A DNA stretch of 64,000 nt from Bacteroidales bacterium UBA5833 (GTDB lineage Bacteria; Bacteroidota; Bacteroidia; Bacteroidales; Lentimicrobiaceae), in the NCBI GenBank assembly GCA_002433025.1, contig DJGZ01000060.1:1-64000 (forward strand), given 5' to 3'. The translations under genes and the position numbers were made by a program. Of the stretch, positions 52,758 to 61,854 are shown one piece after another; position 1 is the stretch's first letter; each line of letters starts with the position of its first letter. Under the pieces are notes generated by a model. The model was not told the DNA's origin. It ran no database searches and worked only from the letters and a program-made list of their open reading frames with translations.

Positions 52758-54779
52758 TCAATGATTCTTAAGCATTTCCTGCAAGGCGAACATTTCATCG
52801 CGCATTCTGGCAGCTTCAATAAAATCCAGTTCTTTTGCCGCTTTTTCCATTGCTTTCCGGGCCTGAATCACAGCCTTCTCCAACTGCTCCTTGCTCATAT
52901 ATTTTACAACAGGATCGGCGGCGATGCTTAACGCTTCCTGCTCAATATAAGCTTTTGATGCCTTGCCGGAAGCGCTTGCCACGGCGGTCTGCCCGATAAT
53001 GGAGGTCATTGATTTAACAATCTGCCTGGGAATGATATTGTTAGCCGCATTATAGGCGATTTGCTTTTCGCGGCGACGGTTGGTTTCATCAATGGACCGG
53101 CGCATGGATTCGGTGATTTTATCCGCATACATAATCACCTTGCTGTTGATGTTTCGTGCAGCCCGCCCTGCTGTCTGGGTAAGCGACCGTTCCGAGCGCA
53201 GGAAACCTTCCTTGTCGGCGTCCAGAATGGCGACCAATGAAACTTCGGGAAGGTCAAGCCCTTCACGCAACAGGTTAACGCCTACAAGTACGTCAAAGTT
53301 CCCGAGCCTGAGATCTCGCAGGATTTCCACCCTTTCGATGGTATCTACATCGGAGTGTATATAACGGCAGTTAATATCAAGCTTAGTCAGGTACTTGGTG
53401 AGCTCTTCCGCCATTCGTTTTGTCAGTGTGGTAACCAGGGTCCGGCCGCCGGCCTCAACGGTGCGGGCTATTTCGTCAAGAAGATCATCAACCTGGTTGA
53501 GGCTGGGTCTGATTTCAACCGGAGGGTCCAACAGCCCGGTCGGTCTGATGAGTTGCTCAACAACCACACCTTCTGATTTCTGAAGTTCAAAATCGGCAGG
53601 GGTGGCGCTTACATAGATTGTTTGTCCCGTCATTCCTTCAAATTCCTCGAATTTCAGCGGACGGTTATCCAGTGCGGAAGGCAACCTGAAACCGTATTCA
53701 ACCAGGGTTTGTTTCCTTGAACGGTCCCCGCCGTACATGGCCCTGATCTGCGAAACCGTCACATGGCTCTCATCAATTACTGTTATATAATCATCCGGGA
53801 AATAATCGAGCAGGCAAAACGGCCTTGATCCGGAACTTCTGCCATCAAAGTAACGTGAATAATTCTCTATCCCGCTGCAATAGCCCAGCTCTCTCATCAT
53901 TTCAATGTCATAGCTCACCCTGTCCTCCAGCCTCCTGGCCTCAAGCGATTTGCCGGTTTCATTGAAATACTCAACCTGCGACATCATATCATACTGGATC
54001 TGCTCTATGGAATCTTTCATCTTTTCTTTGGAAGTCACAAAAATATTGGCCGGATAGATATTGATCCTGTCCAGTTTTTCTATGACCGTGCCATCGGATG
54101 GATTAAAAGATTCAATGGATTCAATTTCATCATCCCAGAAAATAATCCGGACTGCATAATCTGCGTAGGCCGGGAAAATATCCACCGTATCGCCTTTCAC
54201 CCTGAAATTTCCACGGCTGAATTCAGCTTCCGTCCGGTTGTAAAGCCCTTCAACAAAAGCCCATAATAACTTGTTCCTGCTGAATTTGTCACCGGTTTTC
54301 AGGCGGATCACATTATTCGCAAAATCATCCGGATTACCGATTCCATAGATGCATGAAACCGAAGAAACCACGATTACATCCCTTCTTCCCGAGAGCAGGG
54401 CTGAAGTTGCACTCAGCCTCAGCTTTTCAATTTCATCATTGATGGAGAGGTCCTTTTCAATATATGTGTTGGTTGAAGGGATAAAGGCTTCAGGCTGATA
54501 GTAGTCGTAATAGGACACAAAATATTCCACCGCGTTATCGGGGAAGAACTGCTTAAACTCCCCGTAAAGCTGGGCAGCCAGGGTTTTATTGTGGCTCAGA
54601 ATCAGGGCAGGGCGGTTAACTTCCCTGATGACATTGGCAATGGTAAAAGTTTTTCCTGAGCCGGTTACGCCGAGCAATACCTGGGCAGGATCACCGCGTC
54701 TGAGCCCCTCAACCAGCTGGCGTATGGCTTCGGGCTGATCACCGGTTGGCGTAAAATCGGCAGTTAATTTGAAATCCAT
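52758..54779 (-). CDS. uvrB: Excinuclease ABC subunit UvrB
   Basis: The 673-residue damage-verification helicase of nucleotide excision repair, loaded by UvrA and cut-licensed by UvrC. Walker A GVTGSGKT is at 37-44 and the DNA-probing beta-hairpin (YYDYYQPEAFIPSTNTYIEKD, about 90-110, shown here as its key region) follows. The DEAD-type motif is VIDESHV, and the helicase C region includes GVNLLREGLDLPEVSLVAILDADKEGFLRS. The C-terminal UVR domain that binds UvrC begins near EKAVIQARKAMEKAA. Full family length, no anomalies. It has its own promoter 22 bp upstream. Confidence 0.98.
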   Translation of the reverse strand: MDFKLTADFTPTGDQPEAIRQLVEGLRRGDPAQVLLGVTGSGKTFTIANVIREVNRPALILSHNKTLAAQLYGEFKQFFPDNAVEYFVSYYDYYQPEAFIPSTNTYIEKDLSINDEIEKLRLSATSALLSGRRDVIVVSSVSCIYGIGNPDDFANNVIRLKTGDKFSRNKLLWAFVEGLYNRTEAEFSRGNFRVKGDTVDIFPAYADYAVRIIFWDDEIESIESFNPSDGTVIEKLDRINIYPANIFVTSKEKMKDSIEQIQYDMMSQVEYFNETGKSLEARRLEDRVSYDIEMMRELGYCSGIENYSRYFDGRSSGSRPFCLLDYFPDDYITVIDESHVTVSQIRAMYGGDRSRKQTLVEYGFRLPSALDNRPLKFEEFEGMTGQTIYVSATPADFELQKSEGVVVEQLIRPTGLLDPPVEIRPSLNQVDDLLDEIARTVEAGGRTLVTTLTKRMAEELTKYLTKLDINCRYIHSDVDTIERVEILRDLRLGNFDVLVGVNLLREGLDLPEVSLVAILDADKEGFLRSERSLTQTAGRAARNINSKVIMYADKITESMRRSIDETNRRREKQIAYNAANNIIPRQIVKSMTSIIGQTAVASASGKASKAYIEQEALSIAADPVVKYMSKEQLEKAVIQARKAMEKAAKELDFIEAARMRDEMFALQEMLKNH

Positions 54780-54800
54780 AATTCGGCATTGAATGGTTTA

Positions 54801-54832
54801 CAAAGGTAAGACAACATGGTCAAAGTGACGAA
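54801..54832 (-). promoter_or_regulatory. Promoter of uvrB
   Basis: On the minus strand TTCG (54832-54829), a 20-bp spacer and TACCTTTG (54808-54801), a perfect -7. It lies in the 88-bp gap between uvrB and the exo/endonuclease gene. Confidence 0.55.
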
Positions 54833-54867
54833 GTTTTCCTGAAGTCCTGCATATTGAGCTTTCAGAC

Positions 54868-55977
54868 TTAATCATTGTTTCCGAAAATGAACCTCACGAT
54901 GACGGGATAATGATCGGAGTACCCCGCTGCTTTTCTCTCATAGGAAAGTATTTTTATCTGAGGAGACGCAAATACATGGTCAATGCGGATAGGGTAGTGA
55001 CTTTCGGAAAAGGTTGATGAAAATCCTTTGCCACCCGCCTTAAAGCTGTCACACAACCCCCTGGAAACGATTCTGTAAGCATACGAAGCCGGAGTGTCGT
55101 TAAAGTCGCCGGCAACAATCACGGGCCAGGGGCTCTGTTGAATATGCTGCGCCAGGCATTTAGCCTGATAAGCCCTCAGAATAAAAGCCCTGCGCAGCTT
55201 TGATGCCGTTATCCAACTCTGGCGGAGTGTCGATTTCTTCATGTATCCGGAGGTGGAATTTTTCAGCAGCGACCGCTCTTCTTTAAGCATCAGACTCTGC
55301 AGGTGAACATTATAGACCCTGATAGTTCCTTCCGGGAATGAAATATCTGTAAAAATTGCAAAATCTTCAGCATCAGGAGAATAAATGATACCGCGGTCGA
55401 GTATCCTGTGCCTGGTGGATGTCATCAGCACGCTCTCCATATATATTCCGTCAGGTTCATACCAAGAGAAATGGTTTTGGGGCAGCAGGGGGGGGATGTT
55501 CATATTTCTGTTAAAGCCGCCTGAAGGATTGCGGCGCACCGGATACTCCTGCATACAAATAAGATCGGCTTTTTCCTGAGTGTACAGATTATGAATACGG
55601 AACTGAACATCAAAAACCGAGTGTTTTCCGCTGATATCAGAGAAGCCATGCACATTATAAGAGATCAGGGTATAGGCATCACTGACGCTCATTGCTTGTT
55701 TGTCCGGACCAGATGCGCCATAATGTCTGAGCATCAGGGGTAATCCGGTCAGCAGGGTAATCAGGATGGCCCGTGGCAGAATCCGGAATCTGATATTGAC
55801 CAGGGCATTCAGAAGGTTGGCCAGCCAAAGCAGGGGATATGCTAGTCCAAAAAATGCGAAAACCCAGCATCGATAGGGATCTATATATGGTGAGACCATC
55901 GCGGCTATCAAAGCGGCAAACAAGAGTAAACCTGATAACCTGAAAAGCAGCCGGAGAATCCTTTTAATAAACTTCAT
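54868..55977 (-). CDS. Endonuclease/exonuclease/phosphatase (EEP) family membrane protein 2
   Basis: A 369-residue protein with three N-terminal TM segments (~10-85) and a C-terminal EEP domain, predicted to face the periplasm. Active-site motifs are LISYNVHGFSD, ADLICMQEYP (metal-binding Glu), VYNVHLQSL, VAGDFNDTP and SDHYPVIVRF (catalytic Asp-His). It overlaps the previous gene by one base and shares its architecture, so the two are tandem paralogues. Substrate (nucleic acid, lipid or sugar phosphate) is not shown by sequence. Last gene of the mutL cluster before uvrB. Confidence 0.85.
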   Translation of the reverse strand: MKFIKRILRLLFRLSGLLLFAALIAAMVSPYIDPYRCWVFAFFGLAYPLLWLANLLNALVNIRFRILPRAILITLLTGLPLMLRHYGASGPDKQAMSVSDAYTLISYNVHGFSDISGKHSVFDVQFRIHNLYTQEKADLICMQEYPVRRNPSGGFNRNMNIPPLLPQNHFSWYEPDGIYMESVLMTSTRHRILDRGIIYSPDAEDFAIFTDISFPEGTIRVYNVHLQSLMLKEERSLLKNSTSGYMKKSTLRQSWITASKLRRAFILRAYQAKCLAQHIQQSPWPVIVAGDFNDTPASYAYRIVSRGLCDSFKAGGKGFSSTFSESHYPIRIDHVFASPQIKILSYERKAAGYSDHYPVIVRFIFGNND

Positions 55978-57125
55978 TACTTATCTTTCAATACCAACGA
56001 GAGGTTTGCAACGACCGGGTAATGGTCCGAAAGGGGTTCTCTGATCCTGGAAAAGCTGTTGGTAGTAAACCGGTTTTTGTCATGAAGGATATAGTCGATC
56101 CTGAATGAAGGAAGCGCACCTGCGTATGTCTGGCTGAATCCCCGACCTTTGGAACGGAAGGCATCATTGAGCTTTCCGGTAATTTTGTGATAAGTATAAG
56201 AAGACGGGGTATCGTTAAAATCGCCGCAAACGATTACAGGATAAGGGGATTGGTTGATTTTCTCCGATAACTTACGGGATTGCCTGGCCCTGGAGATAAA
56301 GGCACGCTTCAGTTTCTGAAGTATCTTAAGTGAATTCTCCGCGAAGACATCCTGGTCTTCCTGATTATTTCTCAGGTCTGTCACAAACAGATAATCCTCC
56401 CGGCTGAATTTGATGGATTCAAGGTGCACATTAAAGAGTCTGACGGTATCCTTGCCTATCAAAATATCAGAATAAAGGCAGAAATTAATGGGATTATCAT
56501 CAAAACTGACAATACCGGTTCCTGTCAGCGGCCAGCGGCTGAAAGTTGCAATGCCGTAAGGTTTGTCCTTACCTTCCATGCTGACATAAGCGATATATTT
56601 GTGTTTCAGCCCGGTATATTTAATAATGGAATCACAGATATCGACTTTTCCTGACCGCCCTGCATGGTACTCCTGAATACACAGCAAATCGGGCTTATGT
56701 TCGGCGAGCAGCTGAAATAAACCGGAGGCGTTTTCACTTATTTTGTTTTTATTCCAGTTATACAGATCGAAAAGTCTGACATTGTAGCTCATCACGATTA
56801 AGCCGGTACTGTCGGCCGGCTGGCCATGCCCGGTATGAAATCTGTAATAACCACCAAGTCTCGACCAACTGATTATTAAGACAGTAATAGAGAGCAACGC
56901 AATATATTTTTTACCGGTAATCAACCAGAAAATTGCAAAAGCAATGTTCGCCAGCGCCAGATAGGGAAAAGCAAGCCCTGCAAAAGCGAAAATCCAGTTG
57001 CGATCAGGCGGGATAAAGGCAGCAACATATCCCATGGCAAAAAGTACCACAACGATGAGGTTAGCTGTAAAAAACAAGCTCTTAATGAGCGGGAACTTTC
57101 GTCGTCCTTTCTTTACAGCTGTCAT
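55977..57125 (-). CDS. Endonuclease/exonuclease/phosphatase (EEP) family membrane protein 1
   Basis: A 382-residue paralogue of the next gene. Three N-terminal TM helices (~15-85) are followed by an EEP fold with VMSYNVRLFDLYN, PDLLCIQEYHAGR, LFNVHLESIKF, VCGDFNDTPSSYTYH and SDHYPVVANLSL, so all catalytic positions are present. The gene lies 10 bp after rhomboid 2 and its stop overlaps the next start by one base. The mutL-rhomboid-rhomboid-EEP order recurs in Bacteroidota, suggesting an operon retained for envelope rather than DNA-repair reasons, though no function is established. Confidence 0.86.
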   Translation of the reverse strand: MTAVKKGRRKFPLIKSLFFTANLIVVVLFAMGYVAAFIPPDRNWIFAFAGLAFPYLALANIAFAIFWLITGKKYIALLSITVLIISWSRLGGYYRFHTGHGQPADSTGLIVMSYNVRLFDLYNWNKNKISENASGLFQLLAEHKPDLLCIQEYHAGRSGKVDICDSIIKYTGLKHKYIAYVSMEGKDKPYGIATFSRWPLTGTGIVSFDDNPINFCLYSDILIGKDTVRLFNVHLESIKFSREDYLFVTDLRNNQEDQDVFAENSLKILQKLKRAFISRARQSRKLSEKINQSPYPVIVCGDFNDTPSSYTYHKITGKLNDAFRSKGRGFSQTYAGALPSFRIDYILHDKNRFTTNSFSRIREPLSDHYPVVANLSLVLKDK

Positions 57126-57135
57126 GGGCTGAGAA

Positions 57136-58071
57136 TTATTTTTTGCTGTTGGTAAAAAGCAATTCCTTTTCTTCTTTGGTCAGGCTATCATATCCCGACC
57201 TGGATATTTTGTCAAGGATGGAGTCAATCTTCCTTTGATTCATGACTTTGAGCTTGTTGTATTCCTCGTCGGTTAGTGGCTTGCTACCTCTGTACACTTT
57301 TAATTTCGGCTTTTTTCTCCTTTTAAAAGGGTTTGAAAGGCTGAACCCTGAATACATGAAAATTCTGGTCGGATCAAATGCAGGGAGCATCTTAACCCAG
57401 GCAAATCCCCACAGGGCCCCGCCAAGATGGGCAATATGCCCTCCGGCGTTTCCTGAGTTCAGCATCAGCAAGTCCATCAGAATTGAAAAGATGGCGATAT
57501 ATTTGATTTTAACCGGGCCAAGGAACAACAAGTGGATGGTATACTCCGGAACATAAAAAGCTATGGCCACCACAATGGCCAGTACCGAGGCCGAAGCACC
57601 CAGTGCCAGTGCGGATTCCCGGGCAAGTGAAAACACCGGAAAAATATTGAATGCCAGTACATAAAGCAGTGCTCCTGCAATACCTCCAAACAAATAAGTC
57701 CCGAGAAGCTGTCTCTGAGACAGGTACTTTACAAAGATCAGTCCAAACCAGTACAACCATAGAAGGTTGAATAAAATATGCAGGAACTCGAGATGCAGGA
57801 ACATATAGGTAAGAATCGTCCAGGGGCGGGTCAGCAGGTCGCCGGTATTTGCCGGTATGGCGAATGCCATCATCAGCCATTCTGATACGCCTGAGCTATA
57901 GGTTCCGTTTGCAGCTGATTCAGGAGTGGTAAACAAAAAGGCAAAACTCCTGAGTAACAGCGTTGCCAGCCAGACGAAAATATTGATAAGGATGAGCATG
58001 GGCAATGCTTCGCGCCGGCCGAAGAAAATCCTGATCCTTTCAATGATGGAAACCTGTTGAAACATCTGCAA
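57136..58071 (-). CDS. Rhomboid family intramembrane protease 2, with C-terminal extension
   Basis: A 311-residue rhomboid with six TM helices. The active-site serine is Ser160 in LGASASVLAI, so the usual GxSG reads GASA; the Gly next to Ser is replaced by Ala. The partner His215 is in HIAHLGGALWG. A TM-proximal HILFNLLWLYWFG matches the family's conserved loop. The final ~80 residues form a cytoplasmic Lys-rich DUF6576-like tail (LTDEEYNKLKVMNQRKIDSILDKISRSGYDSLT). It is separated from rhomboid 1 by a 128-bp gap, longer than the other junctions in this cluster. Probably active or regulatory. Confidence 0.87.
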   Translation of the reverse strand: MQMFQQVSIIERIRIFFGRREALPMLILINIFVWLATLLLRSFAFLFTTPESAANGTYSSGVSEWLMMAFAIPANTGDLLTRPWTILTYMFLHLEFLHILFNLLWLYWFGLIFVKYLSQRQLLGTYLFGGIAGALLYVLAFNIFPVFSLARESALALGASASVLAIVVAIAFYVPEYTIHLLFLGPVKIKYIAIFSILMDLLMLNSGNAGGHIAHLGGALWGFAWVKMLPAFDPTRIFMYSGFSLSNPFKRRKKPKLKVYRGSKPLTDEEYNKLKVMNQRKIDSILDKISRSGYDSLTKEEKELLFTNSKK

Positions 58072-58199
58072 ACAGTATTACGGATGATTGATCCGGTGAT
58101 TTATGCGTTGGTTTGGAGAAACCCTGACCTGACAAAATAATTTTTCATAACTTCACCCTGTCCGGGGTAACTCAGGAGCATTTAAATATTACAAAAATT

Positions 58200-59036
58200 T
58201 CAATCCCAGTTTGTAAAACGGTTTAACTTCCGGTTCCAGTATCTGATCAGGAAAAATCCGAAAATCATACCTCCCAGGTGTGCAAAGTGTGCAACATTAT
58301 CTCCCGGGTTGTTGGCAAATCCAAAATAGATTTCCATTGCTCCATAGGCAATGACGAACCATTTTGCCTTGATAGGGAAGAAGAAATACAGATAGATCAA
58401 AGCGTTGGGGAACATCATGCCAAAGGCGAGCAGAATGCCGAAAACAGCGCCTGAGGCACCCACGGTGGGCACATCCATTTTTAAAATTACCAGTTCATTC
58501 ATATAATTGGATGCCTGATTGATATACGCAGGGTCACCGGGATTCATTGACCATGAGTTGATAAACGAAGTCAACTGACCCTGATATGGCGCGAAATGCT
58601 CTCCTATAAATGCGGCAAAGGCGTCAGGCGAGGGGGCCATCATCACGGCAGTAACATCTGATTGTATCCCGGATATATTAATCCATAAAACAATCATATG
58701 GACCAATGCAGCGCCGATACCGGTGACAAAATAATAGGTCAGAAAGCGTTTTGGCCCCCAGACATGTTCCAGCGTATAACCGAACATCCATAAGGCAAAC
58801 ATATTGAAGAAAATATGTGTAAAACCGCCATGAAGGAACATATAAGTGACCAGCTGTGCCGGATTGAATAAAGAAGAACCGAAGTAATGCATTCCGAGGT
58901 AGTCAACCAGATCGATCTGGTAAACCTGCTTCAGTGTTAGTTGAGCCAGAAAGAACAATCCGTTGATAATAAGCAGGTTCTTTACTACCGGAGGCAGCAT
59001 TCCGAATCCCCTGGGCGAGTATTGCTGGTAACTCAT
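58200..59036 (-). CDS. Rhomboid family intramembrane serine protease 1
   Basis: A 278-residue rhomboid. The canonical GASGAVFG holds catalytic Ser195 and His253 lies in FAHLGGMIFGF. The HGGFTHIFFNMFALWMFG segment (~69-86) is the conserved L1/TM2 signature. A ~70-residue soluble insert (120-188) separates the TM3-like segment from the catalytic helix, longer than in GlpG. It lies 12 bp after mutL and likely cleaves membrane protein substrates inside the bilayer. The differing lengths and motif quality of the two tandem rhomboids suggest different substrates. Confidence 0.9.
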   Translation of the reverse strand: MSYQQYSPRGFGMLPPVVKNLLIINGLFFLAQLTLKQVYQIDLVDYLGMHYFGSSLFNPAQLVTYMFLHGGFTHIFFNMFALWMFGYTLEHVWGPKRFLTYYFVTGIGAALVHMIVLWINISGIQSDVTAVMMAPSPDAFAAFIGEHFAPYQGQLTSFINSWSMNPGDPAYINQASNYMNELVILKMDVPTVGASGAVFGILLAFGMMFPNALIYLYFFFPIKAKWFVIAYGAMEIYFGFANNPGDNVAHFAHLGGMIFGFFLIRYWNRKLNRFTNWD

Positions 59037-59048
59037 AGTTTAGTAGTG

Positions 59049-60878
59049 TTAATTGCCGAATCGTTTTTCAATTTCATCGGATTGAATGGTTATAATGATG
59101 GTTTTTCCCGAAGGACTGACATTGGGCACCTGGCAGGAAAAGAGGTCATCAACCAGCGACTGCATTTCTTCAGGCATAAGCACTTTACCGGGTTTAACAG
59201 CCATATTGCGTGCCATGGCCCTTGTCAGGTTGTTTTTTTTATCAACTTTCAGGCCGAGTTGGTTATTTTTAAAATTTTCAAGCACATTTTCAATAAGTGT
59301 CTGAATGTTTTCATCCACCAGATCCGCCGGAATTCCCCTGATAATGTAGGAGTTCTGCCCGAAATGCTCCATCTGAAAGCCGAACAGGGAGAATTCCTCC
59401 AACAGTTCTTTGATCAATTCCGCGTCGGGCGCTGACAAATTAACAGTCTGTGGAAAAAGTTGTTGCTGAGAGGATGCTTTCTGCTGCTCAATTCTTTCAA
59501 GCATGCGCTCGTAAAGCACCCGCTCATGGGCTGCCTGCTGGTCTATGATCATCAGGCCCGATTTTACCCTGGAAACAATATATTTATTCTGGAATTGCAT
59601 GAATCCCTTGCTTACAGACTCACTGTCAAAGTCGGCATCAATGGTAAGGGATTTATTCCCGGACTGATCAGATGGATAAATATTTCGGGTAACATTGTAA
59701 AGTTTTTCCCAGTCATTGTTGCCCTGCGTGGGCTGAAGAGGAGCTGTAAGTTTTAATTCAGCCTGTTGTTTCTTTACAAATGGGTTGTATTCAGGGTTGA
59801 TGTGGATACCCGGCGCTACTACAGGCCGGTCTTTGGGAAAATAGGTGTCAAAACTCTTTTCAGCCTCAAAATCAAGGGTTGAAGAAAAACTGAATTTGCC
59901 GATCGCCTGCCTTACCGCCGACCGGAGCATGGAATAAATTACCTGATGGTCGAGGAAATTGACTTCGGTTTTTGTTGGATGTATATTGATGTCAATTTTG
60001 GATGGATCAACATCCAGATAAATAAAGTATGAGGGGAAATAACCTTCAGGCAGCAGGTCGCTGAAAGCATCCTCCACGGCATGATTGAGGTATGGATGCC
60101 TGATAAAGCGGTTATTTGCAAAGAAATACTGCTCACCTTTGGTTTTTTTAGCACTTTCCGGTTTGCCCGCATAACCCGAAATTTTTACCACATTGCTGTC
60201 CTGGTTTACCGGTAACAGTTTCTCCTGAAAGCCGGATCCCATAAGGTTTATGATACGTTGCTTCAGGTTTGCGGCAGGCAGTTGAAAAAGAACTTTTCCA
60301 TTGCTTTGACAACTGAAAGCTATTCCGGGATTTACCAGTGCCACCCGTTGAAATTCTTCCAGTATGTGCCGCATTTCGGCAGCATCCGATTTGAGAAAAT
60401 TCCTGCGTGCAGGAACATTGAAAAACAGGTTCTTAATCAGAAAGGAAGTACCTGCAGGGCAGGCGCATGGTTGCTGGCTCTTTACCACGGAACCTTCAAT
60501 CACCAGATGGGTACCTAGTTCGTCTTCCACCCGTCGGGTTTTAACCTCAACCTGCGCAATGGCAGCGATGGAAGCCAGGGCTTCTCCGCGAAACCCAAGG
60601 GTATGTATCCTGAAGAGATCAGCGGCCTCTTTGATTTTGGAAGTGGCGTGTCGTTCAAAACTCATGCGCGCATCGGTTGCCGACATTCCGCACCCGTTGT
60701 CAATGACCTGAAGCAGGGTTTTCCCGGCATCTTTCACGATAAGCTCAATATGCCCTGCACCAGCGTCAACAGCATTTTCAAGAAGCTCTTTCACCGCGGA
60801 TGCAGGCCGCTGGATTACTTCTCCGGCAGCAATCTGGTTGGCAACCGAATCGGGAAGAAGCCTGATGATATCTGACAT
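59049..60878 (-). CDS. mutL: DNA mismatch repair protein MutL
   Basis: The 609-residue matchmaker of mismatch repair. N-terminal GHKL ATPase motifs are ENAVDAGAGHIEL (Mg/ATP), DNGCGM and TLGFRGEALASIA, then the S5-like transducer domain. After a variable linker (~350-430), the C-terminal dimerisation domain has DQQAAHERVLYERM, the position of the DQHAxxE endonuclease motif, with Gln for the usual His. The end contains VDDLFSCQVPNVSPSGKTIIIT. The nicking site may therefore be altered or lost. It is downstream of a small tail-anchored protein gene and upstream of the rhomboids, all in one direction. Confidence 0.94.
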   Translation of the reverse strand: MSDIIRLLPDSVANQIAAGEVIQRPASAVKELLENAVDAGAGHIELIVKDAGKTLLQVIDNGCGMSATDARMSFERHATSKIKEAADLFRIHTLGFRGEALASIAAIAQVEVKTRRVEDELGTHLVIEGSVVKSQQPCACPAGTSFLIKNLFFNVPARRNFLKSDAAEMRHILEEFQRVALVNPGIAFSCQSNGKVLFQLPAANLKQRIINLMGSGFQEKLLPVNQDSNVVKISGYAGKPESAKKTKGEQYFFANNRFIRHPYLNHAVEDAFSDLLPEGYFPSYFIYLDVDPSKIDINIHPTKTEVNFLDHQVIYSMLRSAVRQAIGKFSFSSTLDFEAEKSFDTYFPKDRPVVAPGIHINPEYNPFVKKQQAELKLTAPLQPTQGNNDWEKLYNVTRNIYPSDQSGNKSLTIDADFDSESVSKGFMQFQNKYIVSRVKSGLMIIDQQAAHERVLYERMLERIEQQKASSQQQLFPQTVNLSAPDAELIKELLEEFSLFGFQMEHFGQNSYIIRGIPADLVDENIQTLIENVLENFKNNQLGLKVDKKNNLTRAMARNMAVKPGKVLMPEEMQSLVDDLFSCQVPNVSPSGKTIIITIQSDEIEKRFGN

Positions 60879-60897
60879 GATTTAGTTTAGAAGCTGA

Positions 60898-61158
60898 TTA
60901 ACGGAAGAAAATAAAGTACAATAAAAGAATGGCTGCTATAATGTAAATATAGAAAGTTCTTTGCGACGCCTGACGGTTGGAATTATCCCGCCTGCGCCAC
61001 GATTCCTTTATTTTTAATTTCAGCCTTTCCGTTTCAACTTCTTCTGGCTTCGTATATCTTTTGAGACGCTCCTCCATTTCTTCCTTCTTTTTATCATAAA
61101 ACAAGGGTCGATAATTAAAAGATTTGGGCTTGCCGGTCTTGAATGCGACTATTTTCAT
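60898..61158 (-). CDS. Small conserved tail-anchored protein
   Basis: An 86-residue protein: a basic, charged N-terminal half (PLFYDKKKEEMEERLKRYTKPEEVETERLKLKIKESWRRR, spread over ~19-58) likely helical, then one C-terminal TM helix (YIYIIAAILLLYFIFF) with no signal peptide, so it is probably inserted tail-first. Similar small proteins sit just upstream of mutL in related genomes, sometimes with a doubtful annotation as a riboflavin synthase beta-like protein; nothing here supports that enzyme activity. It starts the mutL operon, whose promoter overlaps that of the GroES-like gene. Confidence 0.75.
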   Translation of the reverse strand: MKIVAFKTGKPKSFNYRPLFYDKKKEEMEERLKRYTKPEEVETERLKLKIKESWRRRDNSNRQASQRTFYIYIIAAILLLYFIFFR

Positions 61159-61245
61159 GGCTGACTGGTTTTGTGAATGCCGGTATTACCCTCTGCTACA
61201 CTAATAAAATGCAACACGGATGAAAGCGGCTTTCCTCGTTTCCAA

Positions 61246-61278
61246 TTTACAAAATTACCGATAATTTCAATAGTTTTG
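61246..61278 (+). promoter_or_regulatory. Promoter of the GroES-like gene
   Basis: TTTA (61246-61249), a 21-bp spacer and TAGTTTTG (61271-61278), a perfect -7, 17 bp before the ATG. It overlaps the divergent mutL-operon promoter. Confidence 0.6.
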
Positions 61279-61282
61279 CAAA
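61250..61282 (-). promoter_or_regulatory. Promoter of the mutL operon
   Basis: On the minus strand TTTG (61282-61279), a 21-bp spacer and TAATTTTG (61257-61250), perfect -33 and -7 elements. The two divergent promoters occupy the same 37 bp, so RNA polymerase cannot use both at once. Confidence 0.65.
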
Positions 61283-61295
61283 GATCATCAGCCTG

Positions 61296-61706
61296 ATGAT
61301 GATGCCTGCTTTTAATGTATTGAATATGAAACTGCCGGAAGAAGAAAAATTACACAAACTGATTGTCGTGGGCGACCGCGTTTTGATTAAGCCGCTCACC
61401 TTATCCAAAAAGACCAAAGGGGGGCTTTTTCTGCCCCCTGGATATAGCGAAAAAGAAGAGATACAAACCGGTTATGTTTTGAGAACCGGACCGGGCTATC
61501 CGATCCCTGTCCCGGAAAATGAAGATGAGCCCTGGAAGCGGGGCGACGGGGATAATATCCGCTATATACCATTGCAGGCAAAGGTGGGTGACCTGGCTAT
61601 TTTCCTTCAGAAAGGCGCAATAGAGATAGTTTACAATGATGAGAAATATTTTATTGTTCCACAAAACTCTATCCTACTCCTCGAAAGGGAAGATGAACCG
61701 GATTAA
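61296..61706 (+). CDS. GroES-like co-chaperone domain protein
   Basis: A 136-residue protein with a Cpn10/GroES-like beta-fold: VVGDRVLIKPLTLSKKTKGGLFLPPGYSEKEEIQTGYVLRTGPG, and later KVGDLAIFLQKGAIEIVYNDEKYFIVPQNSILLLER. It is longer than GroES (~95 residues) through an acidic insert (PENEDEPWKRGDGDN) and no groEL gene is adjacent, so it is likely a diverged relative rather than the main co-chaperone. Several ATGs in the first 31 bp (61296, 61299, 61302, 61326) could each be the start; the last gives MKLPEEEKL. It is expressed divergently from mutL. Confidence 0.8.
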   Translation: MMMPAFNVLNMKLPEEEKLHKLIVVGDRVLIKPLTLSKKTKGGLFLPPGYSEKEEIQTGYVLRTGPGYPIPVPENEDEPWKRGDGDNIRYIPLQAKVGDLAIFLQKGAIEIVYNDEKYFIVPQNSILLLEREDEPD

Positions 61707-61810
61707 AGTACGGAAAACATAAGCGAATGTCCGCTCAGGCCCTGATCAATCTCATATATATAATAATCTGATAGGATTTTGCGTTGGTTGAGGACGAAAA
61801 TGAGCATAAA

Positions 61811-61833
61811 AAAACCGGGGGAAACCCGGTTTT
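61811..61833. terminator. Bidirectional intrinsic terminator
   Basis: AAAACCGGG-GGAAA-CCCGGTTTT, a perfect 9-bp stem between the convergent GroES-like and membrane protein genes. Confidence 0.88.
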
Positions 61834-61854
61834 TATTGAATAATTGAAAGTATA

